A stretch of DNA of 18,304 nt, taken from assembly GCA_002343335.1 (NCBI GenBank), contig DDSI01000147.1, positions 1 through 18,304 of the forward strand, written 5' to 3'. The DNA comes from Bacteriovoracaceae bacterium UBA2394 (lineage in GTDB: Bacteria > Bdellovibrionota > UBA2394). Numbering within the stretch: the stretch's first letter is position 1; each line of letters starts with the position of its first letter. This document shows, in pieces, positions 7,952 to 15,514 of this stretch. A program made the translations under genes and the position numbers. The notes beneath the pieces are model-generated. The model did no database searches. It was not told the origin of the DNA and saw only the letters and a list, made by a program, of their open reading frames with translations.

Positions 7952-8533
7952 GTGATTCTTACCTACGAACATCCCAGTGAGCTGCTACCTCTCTACACAG
8001 AATTCGTTCATACCTCAGGACTTACCGATTTTGACTTTGAATTTAGCAAGTACATTTATGTTCCTCAGGAAATTTCCGAAAGTCGGCATGTCTTCCACGC
8101 ATCAGCTTCCAGCGCCCAAGATATTTTTACCTGTCATGCGAAGAATTTGCTTCCCAAGGAAGAGATCGCCTTTCACTCCCGAATTCTTGTGAAAGGGCAG
8201 TTGAAATTTCACATTCCCTTTATCGATATGGGATGCGATGCCATCGAGCCGCAGCTCCCTCAGCTTGAAAAAGCATTCGCAGACTTTGACATTGAAGACA
8301 TAAGTATTTTCCATACAGGTCGATCGTTTCACATCTACGGCCACTCTCTTTTGAGAAGTGAGGTAGAGATGATCCGGTTTATGGGGCGAATATTGCTCCT
8401 CAATTTGCCGAAAAAAGAGCGTGTAATCGATGAACGCTGGGTCGGTCATCGCTTGATGGCGGGATATCTCACTCTTCGCTGGACAAATAACAATCCGCAC
8501 TACATTTCCGCGCCACGCGGAATTTCTGTTTAA
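7952..8533 (+). CDS. Unknown protein with faint archaeo-eukaryotic primase-like motifs
   Basis: The protein has 193 residues from a GTG at 7952, 14 bases after the flagellin stop, with AAGG about ten bases upstream. The frame stays open further upstream inside the flagellin, but those residues look like out-of-frame sequence. I do not recognise a named family. Three patches recall archaeo-eukaryotic primase folds: an acidic patch after a hydrophobic strand (PFIDMGCD, Asp92), a TGRSFHIYG stretch (122-130, with Ser126 and His127, like the S-x-H motif of that fold), and DERWVGHRL followed by LRWT (160-178). The canonical DxD pair is not obvious, so it could be inactive, divergent or unrelated. 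The protein has no signal or membrane segment and should be cytoplasmic. The coding frame is preferred over the long antisense frame because of its protein-like composition. Confidence 0.62.
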   Translation: MILTYEHPSELLPLYTEFVHTSGLTDFDFEFSKYIYVPQEISESRHVFHASASSAQDIFTCHAKNLLPKEEIAFHSRILVKGQLKFHIPFIDMGCDAIEPQLPQLEKAFADFDIEDISIFHTGRSFHIYGHSLLRSEVEMIRFMGRILLLNLPKKERVIDERWVGHRLMAGYLTLRWTNNNPHYISAPRGISV

Positions 8534-8595
8534 ATCTTTCATTTCTTTACGAACAAATGGACGGTCGCGTGTAATGGAGATGAGGGGAAATCAAC

Positions 8596-8952
8596 TTGGC
8601 ACGTACCCATCCATGTCTCACATGTGGAGCCTGCTGTGCGTTCTTTCGAGTTTCGTTTTATTGGAGAGAGGCCGAACGCACCGACTCCGATCATCCGGTG
8701 CCCCAAGGCCTTTTCGAGGAGCAATCCGATCAATTTCGCTGCATGAAAGGCACGAACGAAAAGCGAGGCAATCGATGCGTCGCACTCCAAGGCCGTGTGG
8801 GGAATCTTGTGGAATGCGGAATTTATGAAAATCGACCATCACCTTGCAGGGATTTTGAACCGTCGTTCGAAGGTGGTGAAAAGAATTCGCGCTGTGATAA
8901 AGCGCGTGCGGCGCACGGCCTGGCTCCTCTTTCCAAATCGGATTGGAATTAA
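8596..8952 (+). CDS. YkgJ family cysteine-cluster protein
   Basis: The protein has 118 residues from a TTG at 8596, placed eight bases after GAGGGG (8582-8587), a clear ribosome site that fixes this non-ATG start. Cysteines match the YkgJ family, thought to bind zinc or an iron-sulfur cluster: CLTCGACC near the N-terminus (Cys7, Cys10, Cys13, Cys14), Cys49, RCVAL (Cys61), ECGIYENRPSPCRDFEP (Cys74, Cys84) and a last Cys100. The family's biochemical role is unsettled; members are often annotated as Fe-S oxidoreductase-like. It stands between the unknown protein upstream (62-base gap) and the AsmA-like gene downstream (53-base gap), all on the plus strand, so co-transcription is possible. Confidence 0.88.
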   Translation: MARTHPCLTCGACCAFFRVSFYWREAERTDSDHPVPQGLFEEQSDQFRCMKGTNEKRGNRCVALQGRVGNLVECGIYENRPSPCRDFEPSFEGGEKNSRCDKARAAHGLAPLSKSDWN

Positions 8953-9005
8953 GCGAGCTCTTTAAAGATTGACTCCATCATGAGTGAATTTTAGCGGAGG
9001 AAGGA

Positions 9006-9719
9006 ATGAAGATGAAATCTCAATTCACACGTCGCGGGTTATGGATTGGCGGAATGAGCCTTTTCCTAGTCACAATCCTTACCATTCTTCTTTTTAGAAA
9101 TACGGGAAGCTTCATCGCAACCGCCATTAATCAATTTGGGCCGCAGGTGACCGAGGTCGAAACGAGAGTCGATGCGGTTTACTTAAACCCACTCACGGGG
9201 TCGGCGAGTCTGCGCGGCTTTTTTCTTGGCAATCCAAAGGGCTATGAATCGCCTTCCGCGGTAGAAGTTTCTTCAATGAGCCTCAAAGTGGTGCCGAGTT
9301 CGCTCACCACATCGACGATCGTGTTGGATCGCGTGGACATTGAATCACCCGTGATCACATGGGAAGGATCGCTCTCCGAAAGTAATCTCTCAAAAATTGA
9401 AAAGAATCTGAGCTCCAGTGCGAATTCGAAAGAGACGCAATCGACACGCAAAGTCATCATCCGATCGTTACGCGTGGAAAACGCCATACTTCGTGTGAAA
9501 TTAAAGGGCCTCACAAAGGAACATATGGAGATCTCTCTTCCCACGATCGATATGAAGAATATCGGTGGCACGGATGGCGCCAGCGCGGCGGACGCTGCAT
9601 CTCAAGTTTTAAACCAAGTCCTCGCCAAATCGGCATTCGCCTTGAAACAGTCCCCTGATCTTCTGGAGAAGGGTCTCAAAAATGTCGTTGATGGCTTGAA
9701 GGGGCTTTTTAAAAAGTGA
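9006..9719 (+). CDS. AsmA-like envelope protein, membrane anchored
   Basis: The protein has 237 residues. A start-proximal transmembrane helix (about residues 11-30) would anchor it in the inner membrane with the rest in the periplasm. The next part resembles the N-terminal region of AsmA-type proteins: GFFLGNPKGYESPSAVEVSS near residues 71-90, a short beta-rich region, then a long linker rich in Ser/Glu/Asn and a second beta segment. AsmA-superfamily proteins include very large bridge-like lipid-transfer proteins; this one is far shorter, closer to the small stand-alone members of unknown role. The C-terminus is an amphipathic, lysine-rich stretch (LKNVVDGLKGLFKK). The ATG at 9006 follows GGAGG with good spacing; an ATG two codons later (9012) is also possible. 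Confidence 0.72.
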   Translation: MKMKSQFTRRGLWIGGMSLFLVTILTILLFRNTGSFIATAINQFGPQVTEVETRVDAVYLNPLTGSASLRGFFLGNPKGYESPSAVEVSSMSLKVVPSSLTTSTIVLDRVDIESPVITWEGSLSESNLSKIEKNLSSSANSKETQSTRKVIIRSLRVENAILRVKLKGLTKEHMEISLPTIDMKNIGGTDGASAADAASQVLNQVLAKSAFALKQSPDLLEKGLKNVVDGLKGLFKK

Positions 9720-9731
9720 ATACTCCTCCGT

Positions 9732-10298
9732 ATGAAACTCTACGGCTCTCTTACCTCTCCTTACGTTCGGAAACTTCGACTTCTCACCAACTTTGATTTG
9801 GTCGCCATGAATATCTATGAGGCTGATCGGGAGAAATTGAAGAAAATTTCGCCCGTGATGAAAATTCCTGTGCTCGAGATCGATGGAGCCTATCTTTACG
9901 ATTCGCGTGTCATCTTTAATGAATTGGTAAACCGTGGCCTTCATCCGCAACTCAATTGGGAACGACAAAATTTATTGTCTGTCATCGATGGCGCCATGGA
10001 TTCACTCATCAACCGCTTTTTATTGAAACGCTCCAATATTGAGTTAGACCCCACCTCTGTACTCGGACGAAGTCACGGAGATCGACTTTCGCTCTCCTTC
10101 GCCCATTTGGAGGAGGCAGCAGGAAAAGAAAAATTCGAGGAATGGGATTTCCCCTCGATGAGTCTCTACGCGCTCATGGATTGGTCGCTATTTCGAGAAC
10201 TGCAATCGTACGAAAAATTTCCAAGTCTCGTGAAGTTTCACGCCGCTCAATCCCATAGACCTAGAGTCGCTGAAACGGATCCACGGCGTGCAGTTTAG
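9732..10298 (+). CDS. Glutathione S-transferase family protein
   Basis: A 188-residue protein with a thioredoxin-fold N-terminus. It starts MKLYGSLTSPYVRKLRLL, where SerPro (9-10) sits at the usual catalytic position. It continues with the cis-proline motif KIPVLEIDG (Pro46) and YLYDSRVI (Asp57-Ser58), which correspond to the glutathione gamma-glutamyl contact. A helical C-terminal domain follows (about 75-175), although it is shorter than in classic ~200-residue GSTs. Substrate cannot be told from sequence; stress-related or detoxification roles are usual. No strong ribosome site precedes the ATG at 9732, only 12 bases after the AsmA-like stop, so translation may depend on the upstream gene. 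Its last 11 bases overlap the next gene. Confidence 0.85.
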   Translation: MKLYGSLTSPYVRKLRLLTNFDLVAMNIYEADREKLKKISPVMKIPVLEIDGAYLYDSRVIFNELVNRGLHPQLNWERQNLLSVIDGAMDSLINRFLLKRSNIELDPTSVLGRSHGDRLSLSFAHLEEAAGKEKFEEWDFPSMSLYALMDWSLFRELQSYEKFPSLVKFHAAQSHRPRVAETDPRRAV

Positions 10299-10803
10299 CC
10301 AAAAGGTTGCGATTGTCGGAAATTCTGGATCCGGCAAATCCACCTTAGCCGAAAAAATTCATTCCCAGACCGGCGCGCCAATCTTGCAACTCGACAATAT
10401 CACGTGGGATCGAAAGCAGATTCAAAAGCGGCGAGAGATTTCTGACTCTCTGGATGCTCTAAAACAATTTACCGACTCCCATTCCCCATCCTGGATTGTC
10501 GAGGGCTGCTACGGAGAACTCATTGAAAGCCTCTTCTCTTTGCGGCCCATGCTCATCTTTTTAGATCCTGGAGAAGCGGTTTGTCTCAAGCATTGCCAGA
10601 ATCGAGGATGGGAACGTCATAAATATCCCTCCAAAGACGAACAGGACAAATATCTCCCTTTCTTATTGAGCTGGGTGAGTGAGTATTATCGGCGAGAAGG
10701 CCCGATGTCGTATCAGTTTCATCGCGCCCTGTACGATCGCTATTCAGGACCTAAAATTTTGTTCGATGACGTTGCCCTTGTCGAGGCTCTTGGCGCCCGA
10801 TAG
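10288..10803 (+). CDS. P-loop nucleotide kinase-like protein (adenylate kinase/FlaR-like)
   Basis: The protein has 171 residues from a GTG at 10288 that overlaps the end of the GST gene by 11 bases, a sign of tight co-translation. The Walker A motif is GNSGSGKST (11-19) after a short beta strand. LQLDNITWD (34-41) matches the 'LDxLxW' region of the topology-modulation/FlaR-type small kinases, and WIVEGCYGE (69-77) and MLIFLDPG (88-95) fit the Walker B-like strand and the strand after it. A basic, Arg-rich lid-like part follows (NRGWERHKYPSKDEQ). These proteins probably phosphorylate a nucleotide or small molecule, but the substrate is unknown. The name 'DNA topology modulation protein' used for relatives is not a firmly shown function. 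Start choice is good because of the motif position. Confidence 0.83.
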   Translation: MQFSQKVAIVGNSGSGKSTLAEKIHSQTGAPILQLDNITWDRKQIQKRREISDSLDALKQFTDSHSPSWIVEGCYGELIESLFSLRPMLIFLDPGEAVCLKHCQNRGWERHKYPSKDEQDKYLPFLLSWVSEYYRREGPMSYQFHRALYDRYSGPKILFDDVALVEALGAR

Positions 10804-10821
10804 AAAATATGGAGTAAGTCT

Positions 10822-11610
10822 ATGGCCCAATCCGCTTTTAAAATTGCGACCTTCAATTGCAACTCGGTTCGAAAGCGCATGCCCATTGTTCAAGAATGGC
10901 TGATGAAGAACAAACCTGATGTGCTTTGCCTACAAGAAACAAAAGTGGTCGATGCGGATTTTCCTCTCGAGTCACTCACAAGCCTTGGCTACCACGTCGA
11001 ATTTAGGGGAATGAAAAGTTACAACGGGGTTGCGACTCTTTCTTTAGAAAAACCGACGGAAGTCATTCACGGATTCAATCCTGGACCTGACTCTGAGGAC
11101 TTTCGACTGCTTCAAACGACGATTCGAGGCATCAAGATCATCAATACGTATGTCCCTCAGGGTTATAGGATCGATGACCCCAAATATCAGTACAAATTGG
11201 GTTGGTTTAAACGTCTAAGAACATATTTCGACAATCATTTGAAGGCAAAGGGCCCGGTGATTTGGCTGGGTGATTTGAATGTCGCGCCCGCGCCTTTCGA
11301 TGTGCACTCACCGGAAAAACATTTGAAGCACCCCTGCTATCATGCCGATGCAAAACGCGAATATGAGGAGACCGTGAAGGGTCGATTTGTAGATTGCTAT
11401 CGCCTCTTGTATCCGGAAAAGGTTGGCTACACCTTCTGGGACTTTTTTGCGAACTCGTTTCAAACGAATAAGGGCTGGAGAATCGATCACATTCTGGCAA
11501 CGCCCGAATTGGCCGCTCAATGTAAGGATGTGGTCGTGGATTTAGTGCCTCGAAAGGCAGAGACACCGTCAGACCACACGATCGTGTACGCCAACTTTGA
11601 ACTGAAATAA
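10822..11610 (+). CDS. xth: Exodeoxyribonuclease III (AP endonuclease)
   Basis: This 262-residue enzyme cleaves at abasic sites and removes 3'-blocking groups in base-excision repair. All family motifs are seen: Asn12 (TFNCNSVRKR), Glu39 (CLQETK), YNGVA (67-71), Tyr110 and YVPQGY (110-115), WLGDLNVAP with Asp151 and Asn153, the DFFANSFQTNKGWRIDHIL stretch around 207-225 with Asp222, and SDHTIVY with Asp251 and His252. It matches the ExoIII/XthA subfamily in length and motif order. The ATG at 10822 follows the P-loop gene by 18 bases, with GGAGT seven bases upstream of the start. It probably closes the plus-strand run that starts at 7952 or at 9006. Confidence 0.96.
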   Translation: MAQSAFKIATFNCNSVRKRMPIVQEWLMKNKPDVLCLQETKVVDADFPLESLTSLGYHVEFRGMKSYNGVATLSLEKPTEVIHGFNPGPDSEDFRLLQTTIRGIKIINTYVPQGYRIDDPKYQYKLGWFKRLRTYFDNHLKAKGPVIWLGDLNVAPAPFDVHSPEKHLKHPCYHADAKREYEETVKGRFVDCYRLLYPEKVGYTFWDFFANSFQTNKGWRIDHILATPELAAQCKDVVVDLVPRKAETPSDHTIVYANFELK

Positions 11611-11710
11611 AAACCGCTTTTTTTCTGGAAATTTTTGGGATGAGTCTTAAGTATGAAGGATTCACTCCCATTCTCAAATGGTTATTTCAATATCCACTTA
11701 AAATAGAGGA

Positions 11711-11731
11711 AACCCGCATGGAAAGCGGGTT
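11711..11731. terminator. Weak hairpin after exonuclease III
   Basis: AACCCGC / GCGGGTT forms a perfect seven-base-pair stem with a seven-base loop, about 100 bases after the xth stop. It lacks a clean T-run on the plus side, so it is at best a weak terminator for the upstream genes. The remaining ~230-base gap (11611-11843) is AT-rich and holds no gene I can support; it should contain the promoter of the nuclease gene. Confidence 0.3.
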
Positions 11732-11843
11732 ATACGCGATTATTTCTTCCTGGATTTTTGCATTCTCAAGATACAATTGAATTGAGTGAGTTTTTTACGA
11801 CTTCGGATGCAACTTCTACTTCGATCGAATGAGGAGGGACGCC

Positions 11844-13385
11844 ATGTCGAACATACAACTAACCAAATCCCATTACACCGCAGGAGTTCAGTGCGCGAAG
11901 AGAATGTATCTTCTCGTACACCAATCTGAGTCCGCGGCCGCACCGAGCGATGATGTACAGCTTCGATTCTCGCAAGGCCAAACCGTTGGCAAAATGGCGA
12001 GAGATCGATTCGCAGAAGGAGTTCTAGTTACCGCCAGCGGAAGCGCGATTCAAAGTGCTCTCGATCAAAGCTTGAACCTCGTGAAAGACGTAAATGCTCC
12101 TGCCATTTTTGAAGGAGCCTTTGCTTGGGAGAATTTGCTCGTTCGAGTCGACATTCTTCGAAATAACTTGGACGGAACCTGGGACATCATCGAGGTCAAA
12201 TCTACCACGGAGCTGAAAGACGAACATCTCGATGACATCGCCTTTCAACTTTTGGTCTGCCAAAAAGCGGGCGTAAAGATTCGAAGAGTATTTCTGAGTC
12301 ATATCAACAGCGATGTTCGATTTCCAAATTTAGAAGAGTTCTTTGTGGACCACGATCTTACCGAAGCCGCGCTTGCCCACCTTCCCTATGTCGAAACGAA
12401 ACTAAAAGTATTGATCGCCGCCCTTGAGCACCCCGCACCACCCGAGCAACGCATTGGTCGCCATTGTTCGAATCCTTACGGCTGTGAATTCAAAGATCGT
12501 TGCTGGGCCAGCGTTCCAAAAGGGTCGACGCTTGAGCTTTATAACTATCGAAAACGCAAACCGACGAAGTTTGAACTTTATCACGAGGGTCCAAAACTCA
12601 TCCAAGATCTTAAAAACGAAGTTGAACTCACTCGCTTTCAACAAGTTCAGTTTCTAGCAAGTAAAACGGATGAACCCATCGTGAACGAGGAGGGTTTGAT
12701 CGAATTTCTAAATCAAGTTCGCTATCCGATTTATTATTTTGATTTTGAAACGATCGCACCAGCGATTCCCTCCCTGACAGGAATGCGCCCTTACCAGCGC
12801 ATTCCTGTACAGTTCTCTTGTCATATTCAGCGTGCACCAGGAGCGGAACTCATTCATCGTGAATTCCTCGCCTCCAATCATCCAGGAGTAGATCCACGTC
12901 AGGAATGCATTGAAGCGATGAAGGCGGTGTTTGAAGAAGTGGGAACCATTGTCGCCTATCACGACGACTTTGAGCGCAGCTTGATTCGCGAGCTGGCTCA
13001 AAGCTTTCCCGAGTCTTCGAATTTTCTATTAGAGCTTGAGAGTAGATTCTGGGACCTCGAAGATGCCTTTCAACATCACTTTTATCATCGCAGCTTTGGG
13101 GGGTCCGTGAGCATCAAGAAAGTCCTTCCTTTCTTTGCCCCCGAGATGAAGTACGAAAATCTTGCCATCAAGAATGGTGGCCAGGCGCAAGCGGCTCTCG
13201 TCAAATTATTCAGCGATGAACTCCCTCGGGGAGTGAAAGAGCAACTTCGAATCGATCTTCTCACTTATTGTGCGCAAGACTCCATGGCTATGGTGGTGAT
13301 TCATCAGAAGCTTTTGAAGCGATTGCTTGAAAGCAATGTAAAGTTTATCCGACCTCACCGTGAAGTAGCCCACGTCGGAATTTAA
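11844..13385 (+). CDS. DUF2779-type nuclease: Cas4-like domain fused to DEDD exonuclease domain
   Basis: The protein has 513 residues from the ATG at 11844, five bases after GAGGAGGG (11831-11838); the frame extends 15 bases further upstream, but the ribosome site favours this start. The N-terminal half resembles Cas4/RecB-type PD-(D/E)XK nucleases: Asp103 (VRVDILR), then Glu117 and Lys119 (IIEVKST). Four cysteines are placed like those that hold the 4Fe-4S cluster in Cas4 and AddB: Cys17 (VQCAKRMYL) and Cys208, Cys214, Cys220 (HCSNPYGCEFKDRC). The C-terminal half has RNase H-like DEDD exonuclease motifs: DFET (Asp300, Glu302), AYHDDFE (370-376) and CAQDSMAM with Asp479. DUF2779 proteins have this organisation; their substrate and pathway are not established. 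No cas gene or other defence gene is nearby. It is convergent with the MATE gene. Confidence 0.85.
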   Translation: MSNIQLTKSHYTAGVQCAKRMYLLVHQSESAAAPSDDVQLRFSQGQTVGKMARDRFAEGVLVTASGSAIQSALDQSLNLVKDVNAPAIFEGAFAWENLLVRVDILRNNLDGTWDIIEVKSTTELKDEHLDDIAFQLLVCQKAGVKIRRVFLSHINSDVRFPNLEEFFVDHDLTEAALAHLPYVETKLKVLIAALEHPAPPEQRIGRHCSNPYGCEFKDRCWASVPKGSTLELYNYRKRKPTKFELYHEGPKLIQDLKNEVELTRFQQVQFLASKTDEPIVNEEGLIEFLNQVRYPIYYFDFETIAPAIPSLTGMRPYQRIPVQFSCHIQRAPGAELIHREFLASNHPGVDPRQECIEAMKAVFEEVGTIVAYHDDFERSLIRELAQSFPESSNFLLELESRFWDLEDAFQHHFYHRSFGGSVSIKKVLPFFAPEMKYENLAIKNGGQAQAALVKLFSDELPRGVKEQLRIDLLTYCAQDSMAMVVIHQKLLKRLLESNVKFIRPHREVAHVGI

Positions 13386-13414
13386 TACTAACTTCAGTGA
13401 TCCCTACCTGACGC

Positions 13415-13441
13415 GGCGGGGGTGCTTCGCCTACCCCCGCC
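13415..13441. terminator. Hairpin between convergent genes
   Basis: GGCGGGGGT / ACCCCCGCC gives a nine-base-pair GC-rich stem with a nine-base loop, centred in the 76-base gap between the ends of the nuclease gene and the MATE gene. No long T-run directly follows on either side, though A/T tracts occur 13449-13458. It probably helps end transcription in both directions. Confidence 0.5.
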
Positions 13442-13461
13442 AGCTCCCCCGTTCAAAAAAA

Positions 13462-14841
13462 TTAGTGGATCACACTCATGGTTTTCCATTTCCCTCCGAC
13501 GAATCGTCGCCAGAAAATGAGGGCCTGGGTAATGCCGTAAAGACTTGCAGCGCCCCATGCCCAATAAACCGCACCTTCCGCGTCTTTCAAAATCCATGTC
13601 GGAAGCACCATAAGCGGCCAAGGCACGATCAATGCAACGGCGGTGACAAAGCGCGTATCCCCAGCGCCCTTCAAAGCAAATGAGAAAACCAAATTCATAC
13701 TGTCAAAAGAAGTGAAGAGCGCCACGTACATCAGTAGATAGGGCACGATTGTTTTCACTTGAGCCCACAAAAGGGGATCACTCGAGTTCTCAAACCAACT
13801 CAGATAGAAGTTCGGAAACGCGATAAAGGTGAGTCCGATTCCAATGATATACATGGCCGCAACTTGGACGCCGCTCCAAGTCCACGCGGCTGCTTCTTCT
13901 GGCTTTTTCTCTCCTAAATTTTGTCCCACCAAGACCATCACCGCCTGGGCCAGGCCAAGGGCCGGTAAGACGGAGAGCATCATCACCGTCACAGCGATGC
14001 CACTGCTTGCGAGGGCGGCATTTCCATTGGCCATTCTTCCCACGAAGATGAGAAACACCGTGAAGGCCAGTCCTTCGAGCGCCCACTGAAGTCCACTCGG
14101 CAATCCATAACGCAAAAAACGCTTCATCATTCCAAACTGAAATTGCCATGCCGATCGAATGCGATAAGAAAGTTCATTTTCACTTTTGAAGACGAGGTAA
14201 AGCCCGTAAATCGCACTGGCCCAATTCGCCAAAGCGGTAGCATAGCCAGCGCCAGCAATTCCCATCGCAGGTATTCCCCAATTTCCGAAGATGAAGACGT
14301 AATCCAACATCGCATTGGCCACTAATCCTACAAAATTGATCCACATGATGGTTTTGGTTTGTCCAAGACCTGTGAAAAATCCACTCGCCGCTGCCACAAG
14401 CGCAGCGGGCAGCGCGGAGTAGCAAAGGGCATTGAAATATTCTACTTCTAAGACCTGCAGGCTAGGCGTATGACCCACCCAACCGAAAAAAATTCCTGTG
14501 AAAGGAATGAAAAGCAAAAAGAGCAAACCTCCGATCACACTTAAATAAATAGACTGCCATACGGCCGGCCCAATTTCGGATTCCCTCTTCGCGCCAAAAT
14601 ATTGCGCCACGAAGGTCGTCACATACGACGCCGTTTGCTGCAGAAGTGCCATGGGAGTCCAAAAGACACCCATCACGGCGATCGCCGCTCCCAGCGCGTC
14701 CGTCGAGTAATTCCCAAGGAAGACTCGATCAATAGTGAGCTGAAGATTCCAAAAACTATTTGCGATGATTAGTGGCCAAGCAATTTGAAGGATGGCCTTC
14801 CATCTTGAACGACGCGATTCGATTTGATTCACCCGCCCCAT
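13462..14841 (-). CDS. MATE family efflux transporter
   Basis: A ~459-residue inner-membrane protein with about twelve transmembrane helices in two similar halves. Recognisable MATE features include an N-terminal WPLIIANSFWNLQLTIDRVF region, DALGAAIAVMGVF, and GIAGAGYATALANW ending the first half. The second half has GLPSGLQWALEGLAF, LGLAQAVMVLVGQNLG and FSFALKGAGDTRF, in the order known from NorM/DinF-like proteins. These use a proton or sodium gradient to export toxic compounds; the substrate cannot be predicted. The ATG at 14841 is chosen; a TTG at 14862 would add seven residues and neither has a strong ribosome site. It is divergent from the DUF6496-type gene, with 71 bases between the starts, and convergent with the nuclease gene. 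Confidence 0.93.
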   Translation of the reverse strand: MGRVNQIESRRSRWKAILQIAWPLIIANSFWNLQLTIDRVFLGNYSTDALGAAIAVMGVFWTPMALLQQTASYVTTFVAQYFGAKRESEIGPAVWQSIYLSVIGGLLFLLFIPFTGIFFGWVGHTPSLQVLEVEYFNALCYSALPAALVAAASGFFTGLGQTKTIMWINFVGLVANAMLDYVFIFGNWGIPAMGIAGAGYATALANWASAIYGLYLVFKSENELSYRIRSAWQFQFGMMKRFLRYGLPSGLQWALEGLAFTVFLIFVGRMANGNAALASSGIAVTVMMLSVLPALGLAQAVMVLVGQNLGEKKPEEAAAWTWSGVQVAAMYIIGIGLTFIAFPNFYLSWFENSSDPLLWAQVKTIVPYLLMYVALFTSFDSMNLVFSFALKGAGDTRFVTAVALIVPWPLMVLPTWILKDAEGAVYWAWGAASLYGITQALIFWRRFVGGKWKTMSVIH

Positions 14842-14912
14842 GCTATCGAAAGTGCGATGCAAGTTACCAATAATTTCTCATAATGGTCCCGCTACTTAAG
14901 AGGAGATTCAAT

Positions 14913-15158
14913 ATGCCAGAAAAGAGAACCATCAAACGTGCAAGGAAATTGAAGAGACAAGGTAAAAAACCCTCAACGCAGGCGGGAGAATTTGTTCGAG
15001 AAGAAATGCATCATGTGAGAGAAGGAAAACATGGAGCAAAATCGAAGAAACAAGTCGTAGCAATTGGACTCTCGAAGGCCCGACAAGCGGGTGTCAAAAT
15101 TCCAAAAAAAGGGAAAAAATCCCATCGTAAAAAACCCCAAAGCAAAAAAGCGGCATAA
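14913..15158 (+). CDS. DUF6496-type small basic protein
   Basis: The protein has 81 residues from the ATG at 14913, seven bases after AGAGGAG; the frame's earlier start at 14883 lacks such a site. The core PSTQAGEFVREEMHHVREGK and the IGLSKARQAGVKIP stretch match the DUF6496 pattern seen in many stress-tolerant soil and aquatic bacteria. Both ends are extremely rich in Lys and Arg, so it probably binds nucleic acid or another polyanion; this is inference. No function is established. It is convergent with the secreted HMA-like gene, and the two are separated by a strong hairpin. Confidence 0.82.
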   Translation: MPEKRTIKRARKLKRQGKKPSTQAGEFVREEMHHVREGKHGAKSKKQVVAIGLSKARQAGVKIPKKGKKSHRKKPQSKKAA

Positions 15159-15159
15159 A

Positions 15160-15215
15160 GGACAAATCTTCGTGCGCGCTATAATCTCGCATCACGCGCG
15201 CACGAAGCTTTGTCC
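15160..15215. terminator. Long GC-rich hairpin between convergent genes
   Basis: A 20-position stem with one mismatch (T15167/C15208) and a 16-base loop spans 15160-15215. The arms read GGACAAA-T-CTTCGTGCGCGC and GCGCGCACGAAG-C-TTTGTCC. It begins just after the stop of the DUF6496-type gene and ends 14 bases before the 3' end of the HMA-like gene. It is far longer than an ordinary terminator and has no T-run on either strand. It may end transcription from both sides or be a regulatory or mobile-repeat remnant. Confidence 0.6.
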
Positions 15216-15229
15216 GACGCTCTTCCTCG

Positions 15230-15514
15230 CTAATCCGTAACTTTCGCGATGGTGACACCGTGAATTTTGGAAACGGCGTTAATAATATCCTTATCATCCA
15301 TGGATGATCCCAAATCCGGTTTCAACGTCACATTTCCCGTTTTCACATCGATGGTGGCCGTATCTACGTCATCAGCATCTTCCAATGCCTTGCGAATGGT
15401 GTTTACATTCTGAGCATTTACCCCAATGAGTTTCCAATGCTCAATACCGCCACTTTCTTCCGCTGCCAAAACAAGAGTTGGAACGAGAAGAAGGGATCCA
15501 ATTATCAATTTCAT
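15230..15514 (-). CDS. Small secreted protein with HMA-like fold but no CxxC
   Basis: A 94-residue protein with a clean signal peptide (MKLIIGSLLLVPTLVLA, cut before AEES). The ATG at 15514 follows GAGGAG with good spacing. The mature part is a beta-alpha-beta-beta-alpha-beta pattern like heavy-metal-associated domains: VNTIRKALEDADDVDTATI, then DVKTGNVTLKP and DIINAVSKIHGVTIAKV. The metal-binding CxxC usually found before the first helix is absent; the position has GVNAQN and the protein contains no cysteine at all. It is therefore unlikely to carry copper or mercury in the usual way. Periplasmic location is predicted. Function is unknown; the fold call is an inference from the pattern. Confidence 0.7.
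   Translation of the reverse strand: MKLIIGSLLLVPTLVLAAEESGGIEHWKLIGVNAQNVNTIRKALEDADDVDTATIDVKTGNVTLKPDLGSSMDDKDIINAVSKIHGVTIAKVTD

Noticed and set aside
8102..8542. A 146-codon minus-strand frame opposite the unknown protein at 7952-8533
   Set aside because: The plus-strand frame has a more natural composition, follows the local gene direction and has a fitting start; this one looks like an antisense shadow.
11207..11677. A 156-codon minus-strand frame opposite exonuclease III
   Set aside because: It lies over a fully conserved exonuclease III and its translation is rich in Arg/Pro/Ser without domain features.
11844..13385. Part of a CRISPR-Cas locus because of the Cas4-like domain
   Set aside because: No repeat array and no other cas gene is present, and the DEDD domain fits a stand-alone DUF2779 protein.
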